In this document: in pieces, positions 53,823 through 62,510 of the stretch | Layout of the letters: each line of letters opens with the position of its first letter | Numbering within the stretch: the stretch's first letter is position 1 | Origin: Halopiger xanaduensis SH-6 | GTDB lineage: Archaea; Halobacteriota; Halobacteria; Halobacteriales; Natrialbaceae | Reading direction: 5' to 3' | Length of the DNA stretch: 64,000 nucleotides | NCBI RefSeq assembly: GCF_000217715.1 | Contig: NC_015666.1 | Location: forward strand, 1,872,270-1,936,269 | Made by a program: the position numbers and the translations under genes | The notes under the pieces: generated by a model | Told to the model about the DNA's origin: nothing | Seen by the model: the letters and a program-made list of their open reading frames with translations, nothing else | Databases searched by the model: none

Positions 53823-54361
53823 CTCCCCGATCGACGGAATCGGTCCGATCGCCCAATCCGGGATTACTGGGACGGGCGAGATCGATCAGTTATCGACGAT
53901 CATTGGTTCGCGGATAGGTGGTTCGTGCTATCCGCAGACGAGTTTTCGCCGACCCGGCGATCGACTCGGAAATTCGCTGCGAGCGCGGGGACGGATTCGA
54001 TCGATCGACGAGAACCGTTGCGGCGTCCTCCGAGCGCCGATCATGAATGAAACTCGGTACCAACGTCCCAGCGGTGCGCCCGAACGCTGCCGGTGGAATC
54101 GCGTGGAACACCGACCGATTTGCACGAGTCGAACCAACACACCGTTATCGCACGACTGCGGGACGGTCGGTGCGCGCTCGCTGTCGATTCGAACGAACCG
54201 ACGGTTCGAAATCGATATCGATCCGTCACGGTCCGCTCGAGTCGCAATTCGGGGTAACGGACACTTCAATTGACGCTCGCTCGCCGCCCAACTTCTATTG
54301 ATTTCACTACATTTCGATAGGCACTCAATTACGAAACGCCGTGGGCGCCAAGGATTGAGAC
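53823..54361. other. Long intergenic region without a supported gene
   Basis: 539 bp between two plus-strand genes. Possible frames on both strands are Arg- and Ser-rich and lack the acidic composition of haloarchaeal proteins. A CGAACC-GAC-GGTTCG hairpin lies near 54193-54210; AT-rich sequence before 54361 (about 54290-54335) may hold the promoter of the next gene. Possibly a decayed gene or an unrecognised RNA. Confidence 0.4.
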
Positions 54362-55168
54362 ATGGTACAGCCACAACCCGCCCAACAGGCACAGGTCCCC
54401 GACTGGCTGCAGGAGCCGGCCGCAGAGCTCATCACGTTCCTGCCGCGTCTGGTCGGCGCGCTGGTAATCCTCTTCGTCGGCTGGATCGTCGGCCGGCTCG
54501 CCGGTCGCGCCGTCCGACGGCTCGCCGACGGAATCGAACTCGACAGGATGGTCCTCGAGACGCCGCTGGGACGCATCATGGGCGGCACGGAGCAAGCCGT
54601 CTCGAGCGCGTTCGGCTCGCTCGCGAAGTGGTTCGTCTACGGTCTCGCCATCCTGGCGGCCGCAAACGCCCTCGCGATCCAGCTGCTGTCGGAGTGGGTT
54701 TCGACGGCGATGTCGTACCTGCCGGCGTTCATCGCCGGACTGCTCGTCATCGTCATCGGATTCGTCGTCGCGGACTTCATCGGCGACGTGATCGAGCGGA
54801 CGCGCGCGGCGGCCGAGACCGTCTACGCGAGTTGGTTCGCCAACGGCGCGCGGATGTTCCTCTACTTCACGGCGATCGTCATCGGTCTCGACACGATGGG
54901 GATCGACGTCAACATCCTCTACGTCTTCGCGCGAGCGCTGGCGTGGGGCCTCGCCGCGGCTGTCGCCATCGGCGCCGGCGTCGCGTTCGGCTGGGGCGGC
55001 AAGGACTACGTCTCGAACAACATCGATCAGTGGATGGGACGCACCTCGAGCGTCGCACCGGACGAGGAGACCGGCGGCTCATCGCCCGATCGTGACCGTT
55101 CCAGCAGTCCGTCCTCCCGCACGGACCGCGAGCCCGGCGCGGGTCCCGGTCCGAGCGACGACGACTGA
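54362..55168 (+). CDS. Mechanosensitive-channel-like membrane protein (TM-helix repeat)
   Basis: 268 residues with about five hydrophobic helices; LPRLVGALVILFVGWIVGRLAGRAVRRL and the later FIAGLLVIVIGFVVADFIGDVIER are repeats of the conserved TM helix (CM_2 type) of small MscS-related proteins. The MscS beta-domain is absent; instead there is a Ser/Asp/Arg-rich tail from about 225. Probably an osmotic or envelope role. Confidence 0.82.
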   Translation: MVQPQPAQQAQVPDWLQEPAAELITFLPRLVGALVILFVGWIVGRLAGRAVRRLADGIELDRMVLETPLGRIMGGTEQAVSSAFGSLAKWFVYGLAILAAANALAIQLLSEWVSTAMSYLPAFIAGLLVIVIGFVVADFIGDVIERTRAAAETVYASWFANGARMFLYFTAIVIGLDTMGIDVNILYVFARALAWGLAAAVAIGAGVAFGWGGKDYVSNNIDQWMGRTSSVAPDEETGGSSPDRDRSSSPSSRTDREPGAGPGPSDDD

Positions 55169-55216
55169 TCCGCGCGACGACCGCCGTCGCCGCCTTTTTT
55201 CTCGCGCTCGTTCCCG

Positions 55217-55624
55217 TCACTCCGCGGTCGCCCGGACCCGCGGCGCGTCGTCCGTCCGATTCCGCGGAAAGAGCGGCTTGACCGGGACGACGACGTAGGA
55301 CTTGACGAGCCGGCCGTCGAACCGCCGCCACTTCTCGAGGCGCGCCACCGAGTGGGTCTCGTCGTAACACGACTCGAGGCGCTCGAGCGCGGACTCGAAG
55401 GCGTCGCCGTCGAACTGCGCGGCGGAGACGGGATCGCTGACCGCCGCGACGCCCCGGGTCCGCGCGTAGACGTCCAGGCGTCCTTCGAAGGCGTACTCCA
55501 GTCGTTCGATACAGTCGTGGATCTCGCCGAACGACCGATCCTCGGTCGGCAGCGAGACGTACGCTCGATAGCCGTCGGGTTCCCCGCGGACGTGTCGCTT
55601 CCAGAGTCGCGTTAGGAACTGCAC
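55217..55624 (-). CDS. Conserved-looking protein of unknown function
   Basis: 135 residues, soluble, mixed alpha/beta: MQFLTRLWKRHVRGEPDGYRAYVSL, then IHDCIERLEYAFEGRLDVYARTRGVAAV and a final SYVVVPVKPLFPRN. No family recognised. Codon and amino-acid composition are normal for the genome. Convergent with the channel-like gene. Confidence 0.65.
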   Translation of the reverse strand: MQFLTRLWKRHVRGEPDGYRAYVSLPTEDRSFGEIHDCIERLEYAFEGRLDVYARTRGVAAVSDPVSAAQFDGDAFESALERLESCYDETHSVARLEKWRRFDGRLVKSYVVVPVKPLFPRNRTDDAPRVRATAE

Positions 55625-55856
55625 GGCTCACCCCCCGCGGACCGCCGTCGAGGGGCGTCCGCTGCATCCGTATCGAACGGTCGATTCGCCCGTCCCGGCC
55701 GTGACCTGGCCCTCATTCGTTCTCACGTTCGACTCGTCGGCGCCGGTAATACGTTCTTTGTTGTCGGCCGCGCTCGAGCGACGGTCGTCCGCGGGGACCT
55801 CGAGCGCGAGCGATTCGCGAGAGTTTTGTCCAACGACTCGCTACCGGTCTGCAGCG

Positions 55857-56303
55857 ATGACTCGATCGATTTCGGCACCTCCCTCGGCGTTGCTCGTCGG
55901 TTCCGTGGCGATCGCCGCCGCCGGCGTCGCGGTTAATACGGGCTTGAACTCGCCGTACCGACTGGTCCCCGCCCTCCTGTTACTGAGCCTGGGAGTCGCG
56001 GGCGTCACCGACGCCGCACGCGAGTACGGCGTCGACCGACTCCGCACCGCGGCGACGCGGTGGTGGACGGTCGCGTTCGTCGCCTTCCTGCCGTACGCGC
56101 TGGCGGCGGCCCCGGAAAGCGCCGCCGCCGCGGCCGCCGGCGACGCGTTCGCCGGGCCGATCGTCGGCCTCGCGCTCGAGTCGATCGTCGGCGCGCTGGT
56201 CTGCTGTGCGATCGCCCTGACGGTGCTGTACGGCTTCGCGCGCTACGGCATCCATCCCGGACGGCCGTCGCCCGAAGAACGTCTCCTCGCCGACGACGAG
56301 TAG
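55857..56303 (+). CDS. Small membrane protein, unknown
   Basis: 148 residues, four membrane helices: (LLVGSVAIAAAGVAVNTG, YRLVPALLLLSLGVAG, WWTVAFVAFLPYALAAAP, ALVCCAIALTVLYGFA) and a short charged C-terminus. ATG 55857 is the first start at the beginning of the hydrophobic pattern. No family recognised. Confidence 0.68.
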   Translation: MTRSISAPPSALLVGSVAIAAAGVAVNTGLNSPYRLVPALLLLSLGVAGVTDAAREYGVDRLRTAATRWWTVAFVAFLPYALAAAPESAAAAAAGDAFAGPIVGLALESIVGALVCCAIALTVLYGFARYGIHPGRPSPEERLLADDE

Positions 56304-56429
56304 CACGGGCCAACCGCGAGTCGGAGCGGAGGCTCGAGGGTACCGTCGGCCGCCGACGGGTTTAGTCGTCAACGTCGGCTCGGTACCCCCGTCGCTGGAC
56401 TTATGCGTCCATGCGGCTTTTCACGGCTA

Positions 56430-59378
56430 ATGAGCGACCGGGCACCGTCGACGAAACCGACACCGACGTTCTGGGCGGACGGCAGCGAGAACCCGGGCAG
56501 TCAGTACTACCGGGCCCTCGTCGACGCCGTCGACGGCGGCGTTTTCCAGCTGGACGCCGCGAACCGGCTGGTCGCGGTCGACGACGCGCTCCTTGAGTTG
56601 ACCGGCCACGACCGGGACGCCGTCCTCGACGAACCGGTCTCCGTGCTGCTCGAGACGGACGCTGTCCCCCGCCTCGAGCGCCGCGTGCGGGCACGGACCG
56701 ACGACCGCGCGCCCGAAAGCGAAAACGAAACCGCCGGCGCCGATGCCGATCGGCGTCGAAACGCCGGCACCGGCGCGGACGGGAAGTCCGTCGCAACCCT
56801 CGAGCTCGATCTCCGGACCGTCGACGGCGCGTCCGTTCCCTGCGAAGTTCGGCTCAACGTGTTCCGGGTCGATGAAGGCGACTCGGACTCGCAATCCGAG
56901 AGCGAGCGGCGAGACGGGAACGCGAACGAAACCGGGCGTCGCCGGCGCGCAGTTATCGGGATCGTCCGCGAGCGGGACGAACCGGGTGAGGAGTCCGACG
57001 GCGTCGAATACCGACACGACGACGCGCAGGAGCACGCAGCGACGACGCCCGTCCTGGCCGACGCTGATCCGGGCTCGCTCGCGCCCGTCCTGGACGAGGC
57101 CGACGTCGGCATCTTCGTCCTCGACGCCGACCGCCGGGTCGCGTGGGCCAACGAGACGATCGAACGGTACTTCGGCCTCGAGCGCGCGGCGGTCCTCGGC
57201 CGGGACAAGCACCGAGTGATCGAGGAATCGATCCAGCACCGAACCGCGGATCCCGAGGGGTTTCGCGACACCGTCCTCTCGACCTACGACGACGGGACCG
57301 ACCGCGAGCGATTCGAGTGTCGCGTGACCGCCGGCGACGAGCGCGACGAGCGCTGGCTCGAGCACCGCAGCCGGCCGATCGAGTCCGGTCCGTACGCCGG
57401 CGGGCGGATCGAATGCTACTACGACGTGACCGACCGCCACCGCCGCATCGACCAGTTGCGACGGCTGAACGCGGCCGTCCGCGACTGGCTCGAGGCGGAT
57501 TCGAACGAGGAGGCTGCCGAACGGGCCTGCCGAAGTCTGCGGGAGACGCTCGGCCTCGAGATCAACGGCGTCTTCACCTACGATTCCGAGCGGGACGCGC
57601 TCCGGCCGGTTCGACAGTCCGAACCGGCGGCGACCCTGTTCGAGGAGCCGCCGACGTTCGAGCGCGGAGAGGGCATCGCCTGGCGCGCGTTCGAATCCGG
57701 CGAGCCCGAACTGTCCGGCGACGTCAGATCGGACCCTGACGTCTACAATCCCGAAACGCCGATTCGAAGCGAACTCGTCCTCCCGGTCGGCGACTACGGC
57801 GTCGTTATCGCCGGCTCGCGACGACCGGACGCGTTCGACGAGGGGACGCTGTCGATCGCGGAGATCGCCGCGTCGAGCCTCGAGACGGCGTTCGACCGGA
57901 TCGAAACCGAGCGCCGACTACAGCGGCGCAAGCACGACCTCGAGACGGAGTTGAGCGAGATCCTCGGCCGGGTCTCCGACGGCTTCTACGCGCTCGACGA
58001 GGAGTGGCGGTTCACGCACGTCAACGAGCGCGCCGAGGAACTGCTGGGCTACCCGCGCGAGGAACTCGTCGGCGAGGTCGTCTGGGACGTCTTCCCCGGC
58101 GGCACCCGGTCGGAGCTCATCGACCGGTACCACGAGGCGATGGAAACCCAGCGATCGATCTCGTGGGAGCGCTACTCCGGCTCGCTCGAGATCTGGATGG
58201 AGATCCAGATCTACCCCTCCGAGACCGGGCTCTCGGTGTACTTCCGAGACATCACCGAGCGACGGGAACGTCAGCGCAAACTCGAGGAGCGCGAGCAGCG
58301 CTACCGGACGCTCGCAGAGAACTTCCCGAACGGCGTCGTCACGCTGTACGACGAGGACCTGCGGTACACGCTGGTCGACGGCAAGGGCTTCGAGGACCTG
58401 CCGCAGTCGGCGACGGACCTCGAGGGGCGCCGGCCGTCCGACGTTTTCCCGACGCCGGTCGGCGCCGAACTCGAGGAGCTGTTCGAGCGGAGTTTCGACG
58501 GCGAGCGACTCGTCCGGAAGATCGAGTACGAGGGGCAGGTGTGGCGCGTGCAGGCGGCGACGATCACCGACGAGGACGGCGACGTCCTCTCCGGGATGGC
58601 GATCGCCCAGGACGTCACCGAGCGCAAGGAGTACGAGCGCCGGCTCGAGGCCTCGAACGAGCGCTTAGAGCAGTTCGCCTACGCCGCCTCCCACGACCTG
58701 CAGGAGCCCCTGCGGATGGTCACGAGCTACCTGCAACTGCTCGAGCGTCGCTACGCCGACGATCTCGACGACGACGCCGCGGAGTTCATCGACTACGCGG
58801 TCGACGGCGCCGAGCGCATGCGCGAGATGATCGACGGCTTGCTCGAGTACTCCCGGATCGAAACCCAGGGCGAACCGCTCGAGCCGGTCGACCTGAACGG
58901 GGTGCTCGCGGACGTGCGCCAGGATCTCGAGCTCCGGATCGAGGAGAGCGACGCCGAAATCGTCGCCGAGTCGCTACCCCGCGTTCGCGGCGACGCCGGC
59001 CAGTTGCGGCAGGTGTTCCAGAACCTGCTGTCGAACGCGATCGAGTACAGCGGCGAGGGGGCGCCGACGATAGAGATCTCGGCGAGCCGCGAGGGAACGA
59101 TGTGGGAGATCTCGGTCGCGGACGAGGGGATCGGCATCGACCCGGAGCAGACGGATCGGGTCTTCGAGGTGTTCCAGCGGCTCCACAGCCGCGAGGAACA
59201 CGCCGGTACCGGGATCGGTCTGACGCTGTGCAAGCGGATCGTCGAGCGCCACGACGGCGAGATCCGGATCGATTCGACCCCCGGCGAGGGGACGACGGTG
59301 TCGGTGACGCTCCCGGTCGTGGCCGGAGACAGTCAAGAGGCTGAAAGCGGGAGCAAGTGCGAGACCGAGACCGAGTGA
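56430..59378 (+). CDS. Multi-PAS/GAF soluble sensor histidine kinase
   Basis: 982 residues, no membrane helix. Order: PAS (about 25-80), a charged low-complexity insert (about 95-195), PAS (about 215-345, ending YYDVTDRHRRI), GAF (about 350-500), PAS (about 515-625, VYFRDITERRER), PAS (about 635-745, AIAQDVTERKEY), HisKA with H-box AASHDLQEPLRMVTSYLQLL, and HATPase (QVFQNLLSNAIEYSGEG, DEGIGIDPEQ, GTGIGLTLCKRIV). Probably senses a small ligand or redox state in the cytoplasm. Kinase core is very similar to that at 50068. No neighbouring response regulator. Confidence 0.93.
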   Translation: MSDRAPSTKPTPTFWADGSENPGSQYYRALVDAVDGGVFQLDAANRLVAVDDALLELTGHDRDAVLDEPVSVLLETDAVPRLERRVRARTDDRAPESENETAGADADRRRNAGTGADGKSVATLELDLRTVDGASVPCEVRLNVFRVDEGDSDSQSESERRDGNANETGRRRRAVIGIVRERDEPGEESDGVEYRHDDAQEHAATTPVLADADPGSLAPVLDEADVGIFVLDADRRVAWANETIERYFGLERAAVLGRDKHRVIEESIQHRTADPEGFRDTVLSTYDDGTDRERFECRVTAGDERDERWLEHRSRPIESGPYAGGRIECYYDVTDRHRRIDQLRRLNAAVRDWLEADSNEEAAERACRSLRETLGLEINGVFTYDSERDALRPVRQSEPAATLFEEPPTFERGEGIAWRAFESGEPELSGDVRSDPDVYNPETPIRSELVLPVGDYGVVIAGSRRPDAFDEGTLSIAEIAASSLETAFDRIETERRLQRRKHDLETELSEILGRVSDGFYALDEEWRFTHVNERAEELLGYPREELVGEVVWDVFPGGTRSELIDRYHEAMETQRSISWERYSGSLEIWMEIQIYPSETGLSVYFRDITERRERQRKLEEREQRYRTLAENFPNGVVTLYDEDLRYTLVDGKGFEDLPQSATDLEGRRPSDVFPTPVGAELEELFERSFDGERLVRKIEYEGQVWRVQAATITDEDGDVLSGMAIAQDVTERKEYERRLEASNERLEQFAYAASHDLQEPLRMVTSYLQLLERRYADDLDDDAAEFIDYAVDGAERMREMIDGLLEYSRIETQGEPLEPVDLNGVLADVRQDLELRIEESDAEIVAESLPRVRGDAGQLRQVFQNLLSNAIEYSGEGAPTIEISASREGTMWEISVADEGIGIDPEQTDRVFEVFQRLHSREEHAGTGIGLTLCKRIVERHDGEIRIDSTPGEGTTVSVTLPVVAGDSQEAESGSKCETETE

Positions 59379-59449
59379 GGCGGCACCGTCGGCGCCACGG
59401 TGCGCTACCCGGCCGAACTCGCCGGCGACGATGGGCGCCACCAACAGCT

Positions 59450-59456
59450 ATATATC
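59450..59456 (+). promoter_or_regulatory. TATA box for the gene at 59484
   Basis: ATATATC centred about 31 nt before GTG 59484, which makes the longer frame from 59400 unlikely. Confidence 0.5.
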
Positions 59457-59483
59457 CGGTCGGCTATACGTGCCAGCAAAGCA

Positions 59484-59936
59484 GTGTCCGACGTGATCCA
59501 CGCGTACGCCCGTTCGGATCGGCTCCTGCTCGCCGCCTCGTTCGCCTGCTTCGCCGTCGCCGGCCTCGCGACCGCGGCCGCCGACGCGACGGGCGCGACC
59601 ATCGGGGCGACCGCCCTCGCGGTCGTCGCCGTCTACGGCCTCGCACAGTACGCGAACCGGGTGACGCGACGGACCCTCGCGCACCTGTCGCTGGCCCTCT
59701 GGATCGGCTTTCTCGGGGTCGCGGGACTCCACGCCGTCGGCCTCGAGACGGTCGGCGCTGCCGTGCCGGGTCCGAGCGGGACCGTCGTCCAGTCGCTGAC
59801 CGCCGTCACGTGGGCAACCTTCCTGACCGCCTCTACGGCGACCGCGTTCCTCGGCTTCCGCGAGTACGGCGCCTCGCAGACCCACGCCACCGAGGACTAC
59901 CTCGAGAGCGACACCTCGGATTACTCGACGCGGTAA
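59484..59936 (+). CDS. Small membrane protein, unknown
   Basis: 150 residues from a GTG start supported by the TATA box. Four membrane helices (LLLAASFACFAVAGLATAA; ATALAVVAVYGLAQ; LSLALWIGFLGVAGLHAV; QSLTAVTWATFLTASTATAFLGF) and a short acidic end. No family recognised. Its 3' end overlaps the 3' end of the convergent methyltransferase gene by 16 bp. Confidence 0.65.
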   Translation: MSDVIHAYARSDRLLLAASFACFAVAGLATAAADATGATIGATALAVVAVYGLAQYANRVTRRTLAHLSLALWIGFLGVAGLHAVGLETVGAAVPGPSGTVVQSLTAVTWATFLTASTATAFLGFREYGASQTHATEDYLESDTSDYSTR

Positions 59937-60598
59937 CTCACCGCGATTCCCTCCCCCAGGGGGAGGACGACGGTCTCGAAGGCCGGATCGGATTTGACCC
60001 GCTCGAGGTAGTCGACGATGCCCCGCGTCGACTCGTCGAGTTCGGTTTTGTCGACGTCTTCGTCACCCTCGAGCGCGGCGAGCAGGTCGTCGAACACGAT
60101 CGGCCCCGCGGTGATCGCGTTGTCCGCGACGACGACGCCGCCGACGGGGACCTTCTCGCGGACGGCTTCGAACGCCTCGAGGTAACGGTGTTTCTGGTGG
60201 TCGATCAGCACGGTCTCGAAGGGGCCGTCGTAGTTCTCGATCGTCTCGAGCGCGTCGCCGAGTTCGTAGCGGGCGACGTCGTCGTAGCCGCCCCGGGAGA
60301 GGTAGTCGCGGGCCAGCTCGAGTTCGTTCTCGTCGACCTCGGTGAGGACGATCTCGCCGTCGTCGGGCAGGGCCTCGGCGAACCAGTAGGCGGAGTAGCC
60401 GTAGCCGGAGCCGAACTCGAAGATGCGCTCGGCGTCGCTCGCGCGGGCGACGAACCGGAGGAATACGCCGACCTCGGGCCCGACGTGCGGGAAGCCCTGC
60501 GACCGGGCGTAGTCGTCCATCTCGGCGAGCGTCTCGTCGGGGCTCGGTCCGACGGCGCGAACGAAGCGTTCGATCTCGTCGCTGAGTACGTCGACCAT
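59921..60598 (-). CDS. O-methyltransferase family protein (SAM-dependent)
   Basis: 225 residues. Class I methyltransferase: IFEFGSGYGYSAYWFAEALP (SAM motif I), LTEVDENELELARDYL (motif II), TVLIDHQKHRYLEAFEAV and VVADNAITAG as in caffeoyl-CoA O-methyltransferase-like proteins. The start at ATG 60598 fits a TATA box (CTCTATAT, plus 60620-60627) 26 nt upstream. Substrate unknown. Confidence 0.87.
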   Translation of the reverse strand: MVDVLSDEIERFVRAVGPSPDETLAEMDDYARSQGFPHVGPEVGVFLRFVARASDAERIFEFGSGYGYSAYWFAEALPDDGEIVLTEVDENELELARDYLSRGGYDDVARYELGDALETIENYDGPFETVLIDHQKHRYLEAFEAVREKVPVGGVVVADNAITAGPIVFDDLLAALEGDEDVDKTELDESTRGIVDYLERVKSDPAFETVVLPLGEGIAVSYRVE

Positions 60599-60619
60599 AC
60601 GCGGGTCTACGGCGAGGAG

Positions 60620-60627
60620 CATATAGA
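60620..60627 (-). promoter_or_regulatory. TATA box of the O-methyltransferase gene
   Basis: Minus-strand CTCTATAT centred 26 nt before the ATG at 60598; leaderless transcript. Confidence 0.55.
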
Positions 60628-60772
60628 GGTCCGGGACGCTGCCGTCTTTGCAGCCTCCGGCGTCCCGCGGTGCGGTTACCGCGACTCGAGTCGAACGCAG
60701 TTCGCGAGTCGAAGCCGCCAGCGCCGATCGACAGCATCCTTTTTGGCGCTCGCAACCGTCTGTACGACCGAC

Positions 60773-61276
60773 ATGTCCGCCGAAAATGCGACCCAGAACC
60801 CGCTCGCCGAGTTCGTCGACAACCTGGTGTACGAGCCGGTACAGGTCCACGAGCACGGCGTCGACCTGACGGCCGGCGCCGTCTACGAAGTCGCCGCGCC
60901 GGGGCGGATCGACTTCGGCGGCGACGAGCTCGAGGACGCCGATCTCGAGCCCGTCGACACCGAACCCCGCGACCCGGACGACGAGTACGGCTGGTGGACC
61001 CTCGAGGGCGACCAGTACGTGGTCCAACTCAACGAGTTCCTGACGGATCCGGAGGTGCCGCTGTTGCTCCAGCCCCGAAACGAGTTGCTGGCACGCGGCG
61101 GCTCCCATCCCTCGGTGCGCGTGGACTCGCACCTGCCGCTGCTGCCGCTGTCGGTCGCCGACGGCGGCCTCGAGCTGAAGGAGAACGCGCGCATCTCGAC
61201 GCTGGTTTCGCTGGCTCCTGTCGGTGACGACGGCTCCGGCGGGGACGTCGCGGATCCGGCAGACCGCATCGAGTGA
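60773..61276 (+). CDS. dCTP deaminase/dUTPase-fold protein, catalytic segment degenerate
   Basis: 167 residues. Beta-rich, with the trimeric dUTPase-like layout: VQVHEHGVDLTAGAVYEV, PRNELLARGGSHPSV in the place of the usual P-R-S-S-L-x-R-x-G, then a strand region and KENARISTLVSLAP. The normal DPGF/Y-x-G-x-(L)T-L-E segment that supplies catalytic Glu is not evident (VDSHLPLLPLSVADGG instead). It may be a non-catalytic relative. Haloarchaeal homologues are usually labelled dCTP deaminase. Confidence 0.7.
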   Translation: MSAENATQNPLAEFVDNLVYEPVQVHEHGVDLTAGAVYEVAAPGRIDFGGDELEDADLEPVDTEPRDPDDEYGWWTLEGDQYVVQLNEFLTDPEVPLLLQPRNELLARGGSHPSVRVDSHLPLLPLSVADGGLELKENARISTLVSLAPVGDDGSGGDVADPADRIE

Positions 61277-61440
61277 GCGGCACCGTCGCGATCCGCGATC
61301 GAGGACTGGCCTGACGTACACGATGCGCTTTTGGGCCACATAACCGGAGTAGTGAGCCCGTATCGCGTGCGAATACTACTCGTTCGCGAGTACAATATGT
61401 GTAGTTAAGTAGGCCGGTGAGTTGTTCCTAGGTACACAGC

Positions 61441-62418
61441 ATGGTCTACTACGCGGGCGTCGACCTCGGGGCGACGAACGTGCGGGCGGCCGTCGCCGAG
61501 GGCGACGGGACGACGATCGGCGTCAGCCGGAACGCCACGCCGCGCGGCCCCACGGGCATCGACGTGACGGAGGGAGTCCTCCGGACGCTGCGGGAAGCCT
61601 GCACCGACGCCGGGATCGAACCGGATCAGATCGTCTCGGCGGGGATCGGCTCGATCGGCCCCTTCGACCTCGCGGAGGGAGCGGTGATCGATCCGGCCAA
61701 CCTGCCGGACTCGATCGACCGGATTCCGCTGACCGGCCCCATCGAGAAACTGATCGACAGCGACGAGGTCTACCTCCACAACGACACCGCCGCGGGCGTC
61801 ATCGGCGAGCGGTTCCACGCCGACCGCAACCCCGACGACATGGTCTACATCACCGTCTCCTCGGGGATCGGCGCCGGCGTCTGCTGCGACGGCGACATCC
61901 TGGCCGGCTGGGACGGCAACGCCGGCGAGGTCGGCCACTGCATCGTCGACCCGCGCGGGCGGCTCACCTGCGGTTGCGGCCACGACGGCCACTGGGAGGC
62001 GTACTGTTCCGGGAACGGGATCCCGGACTACGTCCGACTACTCGCTGAAGACGACCCGACGATTTCGACCGACCTACCCCTCGACGACCCTGATTTTACC
62101 GCGAAAGACGTCTTCGAACTCGCCGGCGAGGACGAACTGGCCGACTACGCGATCGACCAACTGGCCCACTGGAACGCGATGGGTGTAGCGAACGTCGTCC
62201 ACTCCTTCGCCCCGATCGTCGTCTCCTTCGGCGGCGCCGTCGCGCTCAACAACGAGGAACTGGTCGTAAAGCCGATCCGCGAGCGCGTCTCGGAGATGGT
62301 GATGAGCAACGTCCCCGAGATCCGCGTGACCGATCTCGGCGACGACGTCGTTCTCGAGGGGGCGCTCGCGAGCGCGATGACCGAGGGAACCGGCGACCGG
62401 CGGCGGTTCCAGGGGTAA
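61441..62418 (+). CDS. ROK-family sugar kinase (glucokinase-like)
   Basis: 325 residues. N-terminal phosphate loop YYAGVDLGATNVRAAV, VYLHNDTAAGVIGE with the catalytic Asp, VSSGIGAGV, GNAGEVGHCIVDPRGRLTCGCGHDGHWEAYCSG; the ROK zinc motif reads C-G-C-G-x2-G-H-W-E, with a final Cys changed to His compared with the usual C-x-C-G-x2-G-C-x-E. Probably ATP-dependent phosphorylation of glucose or a related sugar. A GTTAAG element about 34 nt upstream may be the TATA box. Confidence 0.9.
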   Translation: MVYYAGVDLGATNVRAAVAEGDGTTIGVSRNATPRGPTGIDVTEGVLRTLREACTDAGIEPDQIVSAGIGSIGPFDLAEGAVIDPANLPDSIDRIPLTGPIEKLIDSDEVYLHNDTAAGVIGERFHADRNPDDMVYITVSSGIGAGVCCDGDILAGWDGNAGEVGHCIVDPRGRLTCGCGHDGHWEAYCSGNGIPDYVRLLAEDDPTISTDLPLDDPDFTAKDVFELAGEDELADYAIDQLAHWNAMGVANVVHSFAPIVVSFGGAVALNNEELVVKPIRERVSEMVMSNVPEIRVTDLGDDVVLEGALASAMTEGTGDRRRFQG

Positions 62419-62478
62419 CTGCGGGCGACGATCGGACGGCCGCGCCCGAGCAACGTCGGCCACCGAACCGACGACCGA

Positions 62479-62487
62479 CGTTATTTG
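62479..62487 (+). promoter_or_regulatory. TATA box of the gene at 62511
   Basis: CGTTATTTG centred 27-28 nt before ATG 62511; leaderless transcript. Confidence 0.55.
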
Positions 62488-62510
62488 TCGCCGGGAATCG
62501 AACGGCGAGT

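Noticed and set aside
53928-54392. 154-codon minus-strand frame in the 539-bp intergenic region
   Set aside because: Arg-rich, non-acidic, no promoter or SD, and overlaps the start of the channel-like gene.
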